Shown: positions 16,859 to 24,170 of the stretch, one piece after another
Numbering within the stretch: position 1 is the stretch's first letter
Layout: each line of letters starts with the position of its first letter
Source: Riemerella anatipestifer_E
GTDB taxonomy: Bacteria > Bacteroidota > Bacteroidia > Flavobacteriales > Weeksellaceae
DNA length: 64,000 nt
Direction: 5' to 3'
Assembly: GCF_009932355.1 (NCBI RefSeq)
Contig: NZ_LEKU01000005.1
Coordinates: forward strand, 62,001-126,000
Notes under the pieces: generated by a model
What the model was told of the DNA's origin: nothing
Database searches by the model: none
The model's input: only the letters and a program-made list of their open reading frames with translations
Position numbers and translations under genes: made by a program

Positions 16859-17269
16859 ATGGAACAAAAAGATTATATAAAAAAGCAGATTGACCAACTT
16901 GGAAAAGTATTAGGGAAATTACTTTTTGATTTGATTGGAGTTAACCAAAGCGGAAAGGTTACAGATGGGATAGCGTTTTCAAGCGAGGTGCTGAAAAAAG
17001 AATTAGGTATTGACCTTGATAAATTACTTTCAATTCCAAATCAATGTTTTGTTCAAATACTGACAAACGAGTTCAAGTTTTCTAATGAGAGTTTGAATTA
17101 TTTAGCAGAAGTTTTATTTTACCTATCTGAAAATCAAAGTGAGGAAATGAAAGAAAAACTTTTGGAGAAAACTTTAATAATATATCACTTTCTGGAGTTA
17201 AACGAAAAAATATATTCAATAGAAAGGAATAAAATGATCACTTGTATCAAGCAGAAGTTAAATAAGTAG
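16859..17269 (+). CDS. Hypothetical helical protein
   Basis: This small protein of 136 residues is predicted to be all-helical and has no signal peptide or recognised domain. The middle block SNESLNYLAEVLFYLSENQSEEMKEKLLEKTL suggests a short helical-repeat fold. It is followed by a strong bidirectional terminator shared with the convergent rpmA. Together with the preceding gene it forms a small AT-rich pair of unknown genes. Function unknown. Confidence 0.6.
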   Translation: MEQKDYIKKQIDQLGKVLGKLLFDLIGVNQSGKVTDGIAFSSEVLKKELGIDLDKLLSIPNQCFVQILTNEFKFSNESLNYLAEVLFYLSENQSEEMKEKLLEKTLIIYHFLELNEKIYSIERNKMITCIKQKLNK

Positions 17270-17296
17270 AATGATACACTACTAAAAATTCAAAAT

Positions 17297-17332
17297 AAAA
17301 ACTCCGCTTCAAAATTTTTGAAGCGGAGTTTT
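17297..17332. terminator. Bidirectional terminator between 17269 gene and rpmA
   Basis: A long perfect inverted repeat (AAAACTCCGCTTCAAAA paired with TTTTGAAGCGGAGTTTT, central T unpaired) is flanked by A on the left and T on the right, so it can end transcription from both convergent units. Confidence 0.93.
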
Positions 17333-17379
17333 GTTCATGTTTAACAAATTAAAACTTTATAAAAAAGTTATTTTTCTTA

Positions 17380-17637
17380 TTAAGCGTTAGGCTCTACAGA
17401 TACAAAAGATCTGTTATTAGCTTTTTTCTTAAATACCACTGTACCATCTACTAGTGCAAACAAAGTATGGTCTTTACCAATCCCTACATTTTCTCCAGGG
17501 TGGTGTTGTGTACCTCTTTGTCTTACAATAATATTTCCAGCGATAGCTTCTTGCCCTCCGAAAATCTTCACACCTAATCTTTTAGAGTGAGATTCTCTAC
17601 CGTTTTTGGAACTACCAACTCCTTTTTTGTGTGCCAT
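17380..17637 (-). CDS. rpmA: 50S ribosomal protein L27
   Basis: bL27 lies near the peptidyl transferase centre. It has 85 residues beginning MAHKKGVGSSKNGRESHSKRLGVK, the typical N-terminal arm without the cleavable extension found in Firmicutes. It is the second gene of the rplU-rpmA operon, 34 bases downstream of rplU. Confidence 0.98.
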   Translation of the reverse strand: MAHKKGVGSSKNGRESHSKRLGVKIFGGQEAIAGNIIVRQRGTQHHPGENVGIGKDHTLFALVDGTVVFKKKANNRSFVSVEPNA

Positions 17638-17671
17638 TTTGTTTTAAAGTTTTTTTAGGTTGAAAAAATAC

Positions 17672-18298
17672 TTAGGCTTTTCCGCCTTTTAGTTGTCCTT
17701 TAAGAGCTTCTAACTCTTCAAACTTTCCATCAGCAGCTAGTTGTGCTTGTTGAGGCCAAGTTGTAGGATCCATAGCCGCATATACAGCACCGTTAGGATC
17801 TAAGATGGCTTCTAGCTCCTCTTTAGTTTTCTTTGCTAAATCAGCAAAAGAAGTAATACCTACTCCTGTGAAAAGCTCCGCTACTTTAGGACCAATACCC
17901 TCAATTAGAGTAAGGTCATCTCCTTTTTTAGAAGATTTTTTTGTAGTAGCCCTGGTTTCTGTTTTTGCAGAAGATTTTTTAGCACCATCAAAACCTGTTA
18001 TAGAAACAATTTTGATTTGAGTAAGAGACTGTCTATGCCCATTTTTCTTAGCATATCCTTTTCTTCTTTTCTTTTTGAAAACGATAACTTTATCAGCTTT
18101 CAAATGCTCAATAATTTCCGCTTCTACAGCGATGCCACTTACAGCTGGGGCGCCTACTACTGTTGCTCCGTTTACGGTAAGAAGTACTTTATCAAAAGTT
18201 ACTTTGTCTCCTTTCTCACCAGAAAGACGGTTTACAAACAATTTTTGGTCTTGCTCAACTTTGTATTGAAGCCCTGCTATCTCTACGATTGCAAACAT
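17672..18298 (-). CDS. rplU: 50S ribosomal protein L21 with C-terminal helix-hairpin-helix extension
   Basis: Residues 1-103 are the standard bL21 domain (FAIVEIAGLQYKVEQDQKLF, KKRRKGYAKKNGHRQSLTQIKI). They are followed by a Lys/Ser/Thr linker and a domain of about 75 residues beginning LTLIEGIGPKVAELFTGVGI, a helix-hairpin-helix of the RNA-polymerase-alpha/DUF4332 type. The 208-residue total is twice the usual bL21 length. Such fusions are known in Bacteroidota; the added domain could bind nucleic acid or other ribosomal components. A TAATTTTG promoter box lies 33 bases upstream. Confidence 0.96.
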   Translation of the reverse strand: MFAIVEIAGLQYKVEQDQKLFVNRLSGEKGDKVTFDKVLLTVNGATVVGAPAVSGIAVEAEIIEHLKADKVIVFKKKRRKGYAKKNGHRQSLTQIKIVSITGFDGAKKSSAKTETRATTKKSSKKGDDLTLIEGIGPKVAELFTGVGITSFADLAKKTKEELEAILDPNGAVYAAMDPTTWPQQAQLAADGKFEELEALKGQLKGGKA

Positions 18299-18330
18299 TG
18301 TTATAAATATTTATTAGTTAGTTAAGGGTG

Positions 18331-18338
18331 CAAAATTA
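18331..18338 (-). promoter_or_regulatory. TAnnTTTG -7 box for rplU-rpmA
   Basis: The reverse strand reads TAATTTTG, 33 bases before the rplU start, and is followed by a T/A-rich upstream tract. No clear -33 TTTG at normal spacing. Confidence 0.6.
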
Positions 18339-18477
18339 AGTATTTTTTTTGAATTATAGATATTTAACTCAAAAAAAGTGAGAGTTAACTTTAAAATAGA
18401 TTTGCAATACAAATATTAAATCTCCTGATAGGATAAAAAACTGAGAGTGAGAAGATAATGATATTGCTAAATAATTA

Positions 18478-18485
18478 TAAATTTG
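18478..18485 (+). promoter_or_regulatory. TAnnTTTG -7 box for the 18510 lipoprotein
   Basis: TAAATTTG lies 24 bases before the ATG at 18510, and a Shine-Dalgarno-poor AAAAAAAG tract follows it. The divergent intergenic region to rplU (18299-18509) otherwise shows nothing recognisable. Confidence 0.6.
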
Positions 18486-18509
18486 TGTCGGAGAAAATAA
18501 AAAAAAGTT

Positions 18510-19190
18510 ATGTCTAAACTGGCGAAAATTTTAAAGGGTTTGCTGGCTTTGTTAGTTCTAAACTCGTGTGCGTCTATGATGTTGAATGACAAAAGTATTC
18601 AGCCGAGTGAAATTAGTAATCTAGGAAATTTTGAAACTATTTCAATGATTAGGTTGATTAAGAAAGGTAACAAATCTGAGCCGAGCGATTCGTTGTCAAA
18701 CTTGTCTTCAAAAATTATGGATTCGATTATTTGGAACTCAAGTAGTCCCAAAATTACAACTAAGTTTAATCTAACTGATGAAAAATTAAGGCAGAGAGTT
18801 GAGGATGATATTCTAAAAACCATGCTTCATATTAGAGATACTCGAAAGCTAGACCATATCAAGACGACCCCAGCTATGGATTCTATTGTGAAAGCACAAA
18901 ATCAAAGATTTGCGTTATGTGTGGTTAATACAGGCTTTGATAGAAGGAAAGGTAATTATGGTAACCAAATTGCGAAAGGGTTAGGGATAGGTATTTTAAC
19001 TATGGGAATGTACACTCCTGTTCCTATAAAAGCTAATACTGCCGTATATGCAATGATATTTGATGCGGAAAAAAGTACAGTTGTATTCTACAATACGATA
19101 CCTTTTGTTGAAAAATCACCAACGGACAGAAAAAATTTGAGTCAACTATACAGCAAACTTTTTGAAGGTTTCTTTTATAAAAAAGAATAA
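18510..19190 (+). CDS. Hypothetical lipoprotein
   Basis: This lipoprotein has 226 residues; its signal sequence ends in a lipobox LVLNSC (Cys20). The mature part is mixed alpha/beta; FALCVVNTGFDRRKGNYGNQIAKGLGIGILTMGMYTPVPIKANT-type text contains a Gly-rich stretch that could be membrane-interacting, and is reminiscent of families annotated only as hypothetical. It is monocistronic, between its own promoter box and a shared terminator. Function unknown. Confidence 0.75.
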   Translation: MSKLAKILKGLLALLVLNSCASMMLNDKSIQPSEISNLGNFETISMIRLIKKGNKSEPSDSLSNLSSKIMDSIIWNSSSPKITTKFNLTDEKLRQRVEDDILKTMLHIRDTRKLDHIKTTPAMDSIVKAQNQRFALCVVNTGFDRRKGNYGNQIAKGLGIGILTMGMYTPVPIKANTAVYAMIFDAEKSTVVFYNTIPFVEKSPTDRKNLSQLYSKLFEGFFYKKE

Positions 19191-19219
19191 AAAAAGTATT
19201 GTATTATTCTCAATAAAGA

Positions 19220-19256
19220 AAAGGTGTTTTAGAATTTTCTAAAACACCTTTTTGCT
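19220..19256. terminator. Bidirectional terminator between lipoprotein gene and murB
   Basis: Perfect inverted repeat AAGGTGTTTTAGAA / TTCTAAAACACCTT with a minimal loop, preceded by A-rich and followed by T-rich sequence, lies between two convergent genes. Confidence 0.9.
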
Positions 19257-19266
19257 TTTTATGATA

Positions 19267-20286
19267 TTAGATAATATTAACTTCTCGTTCTAGAGTAATC
19301 CCAAAGGTGTTTTTTACAGAAGAGATGATCTCGGATGAAAAATGATAGATTTCTTCACCTGTGGCGTTTCCTGTAGCGTTGATGATGACTAGTGCTTGTA
19401 AATGATGGGTCGCTACATTGCCTATTTGTTTACCCTTCCAACCTGTTTGTTCTATTAGCCAACCTGCAGGAACTTTGGTTTGGTTGCCCTGCGGATAACC
19501 AGGTAGGCTAGGGAATTGTTTTTGTAAGTTCTGATAATCCTCTGTGCTGATACTCGGGTTTTTGAAAAAACTACCTGCATTACCTATCTCTTTAGGGTTA
19601 GGAAGTTTAGATGTCCTGATGTTTATGACTGCCTGTGCCACTTCTTGTATGTTAGGCTGGGTAACATTTAGACTAGAAAGCTTTTGTTGTATAGCGCCGT
19701 AGTCTGTTCTAATGATGTGGTTTCTTTTTGTTAGTCTAAAGCTGACTTCTAGTATAACATACTTCCCCTTGCCCTCTCGTTTAAAAAAGGAATCTCTATA
19801 TCCAAAATTGCATTTCTCCTTATTAAAGGTTTCTACCTCTAGGGTTTCTAGGTTGAGAACTTGGCAAGACTCAAAATGGTCTTTAATTTCCACGCCGTAT
19901 GCCCCTATGTTTTGGATAGGGCAAGTGCCTACATTACCTGGTATTAGAGAGAGGTTCTCCAGCCCACCATAGTTTTTCTCTAGGCTGTATTGTACAAACT
20001 GATGCCAATTTTCTCCTGCTTGTGCTGTGAGTAATACTTCATTATCGTTTAGGTGTTGTTCTTTGATACCTTTTAGGTTGAGTAAGATGGTAAGTCCATT
20101 AAAATCCTTTGTTAATAAGATATTACTCCCACCACCTAAGAATAATATAGGTAAACCTTTAATCTCATCTAGCTTTAGGACAGCCGTTAGCTCCTCCAAA
20201 CTACCGACTTCTGCAAAGTATTTAGAAAATGCTTCTACCCCAAAGGTGTTATGTTTTTTAAGAGAATAATTGGTCTTAAGTTGCAT
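19267..20286 (-). CDS. murB: UDP-N-acetylenolpyruvoylglucosamine reductase MurB
   Basis: MurB reduces the MurA product to UDP-MurNAc, using FAD and NADPH in the cytoplasm. The start is placed at 20286 (MQLKTNYSLKKHNTFGVEA), giving 339 residues, because an upstream in-frame codon at 20316 lies inside the promoter box. FAD-binding motifs are LFLGGGSNILLTKDF and NVGTCPIQNIGAYGVEIKD. FGYRDSFFK and the active-site Ser in GNAGSFFKNP mark a type I MurB, with the Glu of TLEREVN near the C-terminus. Confidence 0.97.
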   Translation of the reverse strand: MQLKTNYSLKKHNTFGVEAFSKYFAEVGSLEELTAVLKLDEIKGLPILFLGGGSNILLTKDFNGLTILLNLKGIKEQHLNDNEVLLTAQAGENWHQFVQYSLEKNYGGLENLSLIPGNVGTCPIQNIGAYGVEIKDHFESCQVLNLETLEVETFNKEKCNFGYRDSFFKREGKGKYVILEVSFRLTKRNHIIRTDYGAIQQKLSSLNVTQPNIQEVAQAVINIRTSKLPNPKEIGNAGSFFKNPSISTEDYQNLQKQFPSLPGYPQGNQTKVPAGWLIEQTGWKGKQIGNVATHHLQALVIINATGNATGEEIYHFSSEIISSVKNTFGITLEREVNII

Positions 20287-20313
20287 AGATAGAAAAATTA
20301 AAATAATGATGAG

Positions 20314-20321
20314 CAAAGATA
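20314..20321 (-). promoter_or_regulatory. TAnnTTTG -7 box for murB
   Basis: The reverse strand reads TATCTTTG, ending 27 bases before the Met codon at 20286. It overlaps the upstream alternative start at 20316 and so rules that start out. Confidence 0.7.
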
Positions 20322-20369
20322 ATTTAAAAAAATAAACCGTTATCTTTTGTTTGTATGATAATTGTTTTA

Positions 20370-20377
20370 TACATTTG
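20370..20377 (+). promoter_or_regulatory. Promoter of the structured leader upstream of 20932
   Basis: TACATTTG is preceded by TTTG at 20346-20349, a spacing of 20 bases, which is a good match to the Bacteroidota -33/-7 promoter. Transcription would start near 20384, about 550 bases before the surface-protein ATG. Confidence 0.65.
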
Positions 20378-20383
20378 CCTTAG

Positions 20384-20931
20384 TTTTATGACACGCAATA
20401 TCAGTAACATACAAACAAGTGTAAAAAAGTACCTCAATTATTTGGTAATTTCAGATAATTGTGTACACACACACAGGTAGTTTCGTGGGTATGCGTCCGA
20501 TTATTTAGAAAATTCTTTCAGCTTTTATCGTTAACTATAAATGGAGTTCCACCAACTTTCGTTGGCGGATTTTCGCATTTATACCATTCTAATTTTAGCT
20601 TTCATAAATACATGCTAAAAGCACCATTGTTTTGTCTTAAAACATGGTCGTTCTTGTTAAGTGCTTTTAGCGTTCAGAGAGGGAGTTTTTACTTTCTTTC
20701 TGTTTTAGCCTTCCTCCTCATTTTGTGTGTGTTTAGAGGGGGGAGGCATTTTTATATCAAACCTCATCCAATAGATGTTTGGAATAAAAACATTCCTGTT
20801 AACCATCAGCCTTTTGTTATTGAGAATAGCGCTTCTTCTCAGCTTGTACTTTCAAATACAAGGGGAAATTTTAATATAAAGTATAACAACAATTTTTAAA
20901 CATATTATAAACAATTTTAAAATTAAATGTA
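20384..20931 (+). ncRNA. Long structured leader or small RNA candidate
   Basis: This 548-base stretch runs from a promoter to the 20932 ATG. It holds hairpins at 20548-20569 (CCAAC / GTTGG core), 20614-20671 (perfect 11-bp outer stem GCTAAAAGCAC / GTGCTTTTAGC enclosing a second stem CCAT-GTTTT / AAAAC-ATGG), and 20708-20747 (12-bp GC-rich stem with two G-U pairs). A reading frame crosses the region but coding the dyads is unlikely to be its purpose. It may be a regulatory 5' leader, an independent RNA ending near 20753, or a remnant repeat. Confidence 0.4.
20708..20753 (+). terminator. Terminator-like hairpin inside the leader
   Basis: GCCTTCCTCCTC can pair along 12 positions with GAGGGGGGAGGC, two pairs being G-U, so the fold is RNA-strand specific. 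The loop has 16 bases and ATTTTTA follows. It could act as an attenuator for the downstream surface-protein gene. Confidence 0.5.
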
Positions 20932-22989
20932 ATGAAAACAACAACTACAAGATTGATGAATGCACTTGCCTTTTTGGTGCTAAGTTTAGCAGCCTATGGG
21001 CAGGATTACAGTGGCAAGGTTGGTATAAACACCAGCCAACCTAATGCTACTTTGGATATTAAAAGCAAGTCTGCTAATTCTAGTAATACTTTGGAGGGTT
21101 TGGTAATTCCTAATGTAAGCAAGGATAAAGCCTACCGAATGACTACTAATACTAAAACTCCCCTTAAAGAATCTACCTTAATTTATGTAGATAACCTTTC
21201 AGATTACTCTGGAGCAGATGCTACGGTAGGAGATATTACGGAGAAAGGTTACTACTTTTGGAACGGCACTAAGTGGGTAAGAAGTGCGAGTAGCGTAGGA
21301 AATGAGTGGACTTATGCAGGGAGAAGGAATTCTATTAGTTCAACAACGGGGTATGAATATCAAACAGATTCTATTGCTTTAACCCGCTCTATGCCTGCAA
21401 ATACAGTTTTGGCTTATAATGATTTGAATAAGACTTTAGGTGTTAATAGTGGAGTTTTAGGGGTGTCTAGTTACAATCCTAATAAAGAGGCTCTTTCTTT
21501 TACTGCTCTTACAGATGATGGAGGGGTACAACTATACAGAGGAAGAAACACAAATGCTAATGGTGTTATGGGCTATCTGGATTTCACTGACGAGCTAGGT
21601 AAGTATAAAATAAGAAGTGAAGTTATAAATTATAAAAATGTTGCTTCAAATCCAGATGGAGTTACAGGAGCTTATCAAATACTATCTAATTACAGAGATA
21701 CATCAGGAGTTAGATTTGATGAGGGTAATTTTAGCTTTATATTATCCAATGTTGCAAATATATTTCAAAACGCAAATGCCATTATAAAAACTAATAAAAA
21801 TGGGTATTATTTTAATCCTATAGGAATTATAAAGTCAGATGAGGTCTCAAATACGGTTTATAGTGAAACCTTTGTTAGAACAGGCATGGATAATTTAGGT
21901 AATGGCTCAAAAATAAGATGGTCTATAAATAAATTTATGCCTGGAGCTGGTTGGGGTGTTACTACAGAGCGTCTCCAAAGAACAGTAGATTTTACCCCAA
22001 TGGGGTTTATAGATTTTGGTATTTCGGGAGATGTATCAAATACAGTTGATGTCAATAATGGTTTAGGCTTTGGTTTTGGTGATGTTGTACACGCTGTTAT
22101 TAGAGAAAGTGGTAGAATGGGATTAGGAACTAAATCTCCAAGAGAGAAATTAGATGTGGCAGGTAGGGTAGTAGCCGATGGAGAAGTAAGAAGTATGGCA
22201 GCTAATGGTTTTAGAATAGCGTATAACAATAAGGGGGTTATCTTTAGAAACGATGGAGATAGATTCTTACTGATGACTTCTAATGATCAAAACGGATTAG
22301 GATCATTCTCTACTGATAGACCTTTTGTATATGACTTTACAAGCAAAAACCTTTTATTACAAAGAGAGGGAGCTGATGGTAATGTAGGGATTGGTATATC
22401 TGCTCCCTCTGAAAAACTAGAGGTAAATGGAGGTATCAAATCCTCTTCTTTAGCGGGGCAGGGTAATCGTACACTTTATGCTGATGCCAATGGAGTTATT
22501 AAGGTGGGTTCTACGGCTTATGCTAGTGCTTCTTTATGGAGTGATGATGCAGCTAATAATAAGGTAGTACTTGCGGCTAATTCTAATGTAACGATAGATA
22601 AGACTTCCGGAGAACTATTAGCAGGAAGTTTTAAAGGGGTTAACGGAGCTACCATTTTCCCAGACTATGTATTCCAAAAGTATTATACAGGAACTTCTAG
22701 TCTCAAGGCAGATTACAACTTTAAAACCCTTAGCCAAGTAGAAGACTTTGTAAAAACTAACGGGCATTTGCCAGGGTATTTGTCTGCTTCTAAAATCAAA
22801 GAACAAGGTTATATAGACCTTATGGCAACTCAACTGACGAATGTGGAGAAGATAGAAGAACTTTATCTATACAGCATAGAGCAGGACAAGGCTCTAAAAG
22901 CGAAAGATGCAAGAATAGAAACCTTGGAAAATAAAAATAAGGAGTTGGAGGTTCGTTTACAGAAGCTAGAAGCTTTATTAGTAAAATAG
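20932..22989 (+). CDS. Secreted surface protein with tail-fibre-like repeats
   Basis: This 685-residue protein has a signal peptide ending AAYGQ. Short motifs typical of Bacteroidota surface/tail-fibre-like proteins recur: KVGINTSQPNATLDIKS near the N-terminus, RMGLGTKSPREKLDVAGRV and NVGIGISAPSEKLEVNGGI in the middle. The C-terminus has GHLPGYLSASKIKEQGYIDLM followed by a coiled coil (about 640-685), the arrangement seen in trimeric fibre proteins with a C-terminal chaperone-like helix. A trimeric surface fibre or adhesin is the likely nature. It is not part of a recognisable prophage. Confidence 0.8.
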   Translation: MKTTTTRLMNALAFLVLSLAAYGQDYSGKVGINTSQPNATLDIKSKSANSSNTLEGLVIPNVSKDKAYRMTTNTKTPLKESTLIYVDNLSDYSGADATVGDITEKGYYFWNGTKWVRSASSVGNEWTYAGRRNSISSTTGYEYQTDSIALTRSMPANTVLAYNDLNKTLGVNSGVLGVSSYNPNKEALSFTALTDDGGVQLYRGRNTNANGVMGYLDFTDELGKYKIRSEVINYKNVASNPDGVTGAYQILSNYRDTSGVRFDEGNFSFILSNVANIFQNANAIIKTNKNGYYFNPIGIIKSDEVSNTVYSETFVRTGMDNLGNGSKIRWSINKFMPGAGWGVTTERLQRTVDFTPMGFIDFGISGDVSNTVDVNNGLGFGFGDVVHAVIRESGRMGLGTKSPREKLDVAGRVVADGEVRSMAANGFRIAYNNKGVIFRNDGDRFLLMTSNDQNGLGSFSTDRPFVYDFTSKNLLLQREGADGNVGIGISAPSEKLEVNGGIKSSSLAGQGNRTLYADANGVIKVGSTAYASASLWSDDAANNKVVLAANSNVTIDKTSGELLAGSFKGVNGATIFPDYVFQKYYTGTSSLKADYNFKTLSQVEDFVKTNGHLPGYLSASKIKEQGYIDLMATQLTNVEKIEELYLYSIEQDKALKAKDARIETLENKNKELEVRLQKLEALLVK

Positions 22990-23065
22990 TTTAATCCTTT
23001 CCCCTATTGTGTGTTTTAGCATAATGGGGATTTTTGAAAGAATAACAATCATTAAAAATAGAATT

Positions 23066-23452
23066 ATGTCAATTAAATTTAAAGTCATTGAAAGAGGTCA
23101 GCCTGGTGTAAGTGGTGGCGGTAACAAAAAGTGGTATGCTAACGCTACCACAGACGGCGAGATAGGTATAGACGACCTTACCAAACAAATCGAGAAGTTT
23201 TCTGCTCTAAGTGAGGCAGACATTAAGGCGGTGATTATCGCTCTAGAGAATGTGATACAAAATGCTTTGGCGGATAGCAAAATCGTCCGTTTGGAGAAGT
23301 TGGGGACACTCTATCCTACCCTAAGCAGTGGCGGTGCGGCAACAGAGAAAGACTTTAACCAAAGTCTTATTAAATCGGTAGGTGTAAACTATCGCCCAGG
23401 GAAACGCATACTAGATAGTATGAAGGCGGCAGGCTTTGAAAAAACGAAGTAA
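23066..23452 (+). CDS. HU-like DNA-binding protein with N-terminal extension
   Basis: The 128-residue protein belongs to the Bacteroidota HU/IHF-like (DNABII-related) family, in which an N-terminal segment (FKVIERGQPGVSGGGNKKWYA) precedes the HU core. IGIDDLTKQIEKFSALSEADIKAVIIALENVIQNAL is the dimerisation helix region and VRLEKLGTLYPTL / YRPGKRI the DNA-binding arm area. The ATG at 23066 is chosen over one at 23009, which lies in AT-rich leader sequence and would add residues the family lacks. Probably nucleoid-associated. Confidence 0.88.
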   Translation: MSIKFKVIERGQPGVSGGGNKKWYANATTDGEIGIDDLTKQIEKFSALSEADIKAVIIALENVIQNALADSKIVRLEKLGTLYPTLSSGGAATEKDFNQSLIKSVGVNYRPGKRILDSMKAAGFEKTK

Positions 23453-23472
23453 ACCGTCCTATCTATACGCCT

Positions 23473-23517
23473 TAAAAAAACTACCGCAGGTTTCAAGAGA
23501 AACTTGCGGTAGTTTTG
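23473..23517. terminator. Strong terminator after the HU-like gene
   Basis: A 14-bp stem (CTACCGCAGGTTTC / GAAACTTGCGGTAG, one G-T pair, loop AAGA) is flanked by seven A and a T run. Its stem contains the GCAGGTTT/AAAC text that recurs as palindromes just downstream. Confidence 0.92.
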
Positions 23518-23520
23518 TAT

Positions 23521-23694
23521 AAAACCTGCTGTGGTTTTGGGTGAAACCTGCGCAGGTTTTTTAGCTAACTTAGTTTATCTTCGGAAAGCCCCTAGCTATA
23601 GGTGTTACAAAGCATAGTTGCTTTTTACCTAAAAGATACTTATGTTTTGCCCAAAACCTAGTGATGTTTTGGTGGAAACCTAGCTAGGTTTTTA
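23521..23694. repeat. Duplicated palindromic module AAACCT-N4-AGGTTT
   Basis: Two 42-base modules at 23521-23562 and 23653-23694 match at 31 of 42 positions. Each has an imperfect dyad (AAAACC...GTTTT) followed 23 bases on by a perfect 16-bp palindrome, AAACCTGCGCAGGTTT (23544-23559) or AAACCTAGCTAGGTTT (23676-23691). The arms are conserved while the central bases differ but remain self-complementary, which points to selection on structure or to a repeat family. A further degenerate copy is at 24138-24154. Confidence 0.75.
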
Positions 23695-23791
23695 CATAAA
23701 CTAAGGCGGATTTTTAATAATTTCAATGTGTCTTTGTATGAGCATTGGTAGTGGGGGTAAAGCAGAAGTGCTGTGTATGTTTATATCTGTA

Positions 23792-24073
23792 CTTTTGTCT
23801 TGAAACAAAAGTACCAAAAGTTCAAGAGCAAAGGTAGGTTTGCCTTTGGCACGGGATTGCCCCCTGCTATTTGGAAGCTGTCGCTCCCAATACCGCTACG
23901 GGGTCATTCCCTAAACTTACCTTTGCTCGGCAGCCGTTAAAAAAGTTTTACTGTTTGAGCAGGCGTTGGGTAGCGAGTTGGGGCGAGTTTTAAAACTTTT
24001 AGCCTTTGTGAGTATTTTTTAGGCATAGCCACCACAACCTTGAATTTTTGCTTCTTTTGTTTCAAGACAAAAG
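23792..24073. mobile_element. MITE-like element with 35-bp inverted ends
   Basis: The ends 23792-23826 and 24039-24073 are inverted copies agreeing at 32 of 35 positions (core TTTTGTCTTGAAACAAAAG). Inside are two more inverted repeats: GAGCAAAGGTA (23826-23836) with TACCTTTGCTC (23918-23928), and AAAAGTTTT (23941-23949) with AAAACTTTT (23992-24000). The element is 282 bp, encodes no protein I can support, and is flanked by similar 22-base direct repeats (23776-23797 and 24084-24105, 18 of 22 matching). It could be a non-autonomous transposable element or a large structured intergenic repeat. I have no copy-number data. Confidence 0.55.
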
Positions 24074-24137
24074 AAGGGGGATAGATGTATATATTTGTCC
24101 TTTTGATTCCGCCGAACTACTGCGTTAAGCTTTATTG

Positions 24138-24154
24138 AAACCACCATAGGTTTT
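24138..24154. repeat. Degenerate AAACC...GGTTT dyad
   Basis: AAACCACCATAGGTTTT is a diverged relative of the palindromes at 23544 and 23676, close to the 3' end of the metallo-hydrolase gene. The 23453-24170 interval holds these repeats and the MITE-like element, and no gene. Confidence 0.5.
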
Positions 24155-24170
24155 GTGGCGTTTTAAGGAG

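Noticed and set aside
20459..20899. A 146-codon open frame across the leader region
   Set aside because: It starts with TTG, passes through all three hairpins and includes Val-Pro-Pro-Thr-Phe-Val-Gly-Gly encoded by a palindrome. The structure is better explained as RNA or repeat. A short real protein from the ATG at 20612 cannot be fully ruled out.
23792..24073. Complete insertion sequence
   Set aside because: The element is only 282 bp and has no transposase reading frame; at most a non-autonomous element.
23521..24154. Possible CRISPR array from repeated AAACCT palindromes
   Set aside because: Only two to three copies, unequal spacing, no constant-length spacers and no cas genes.
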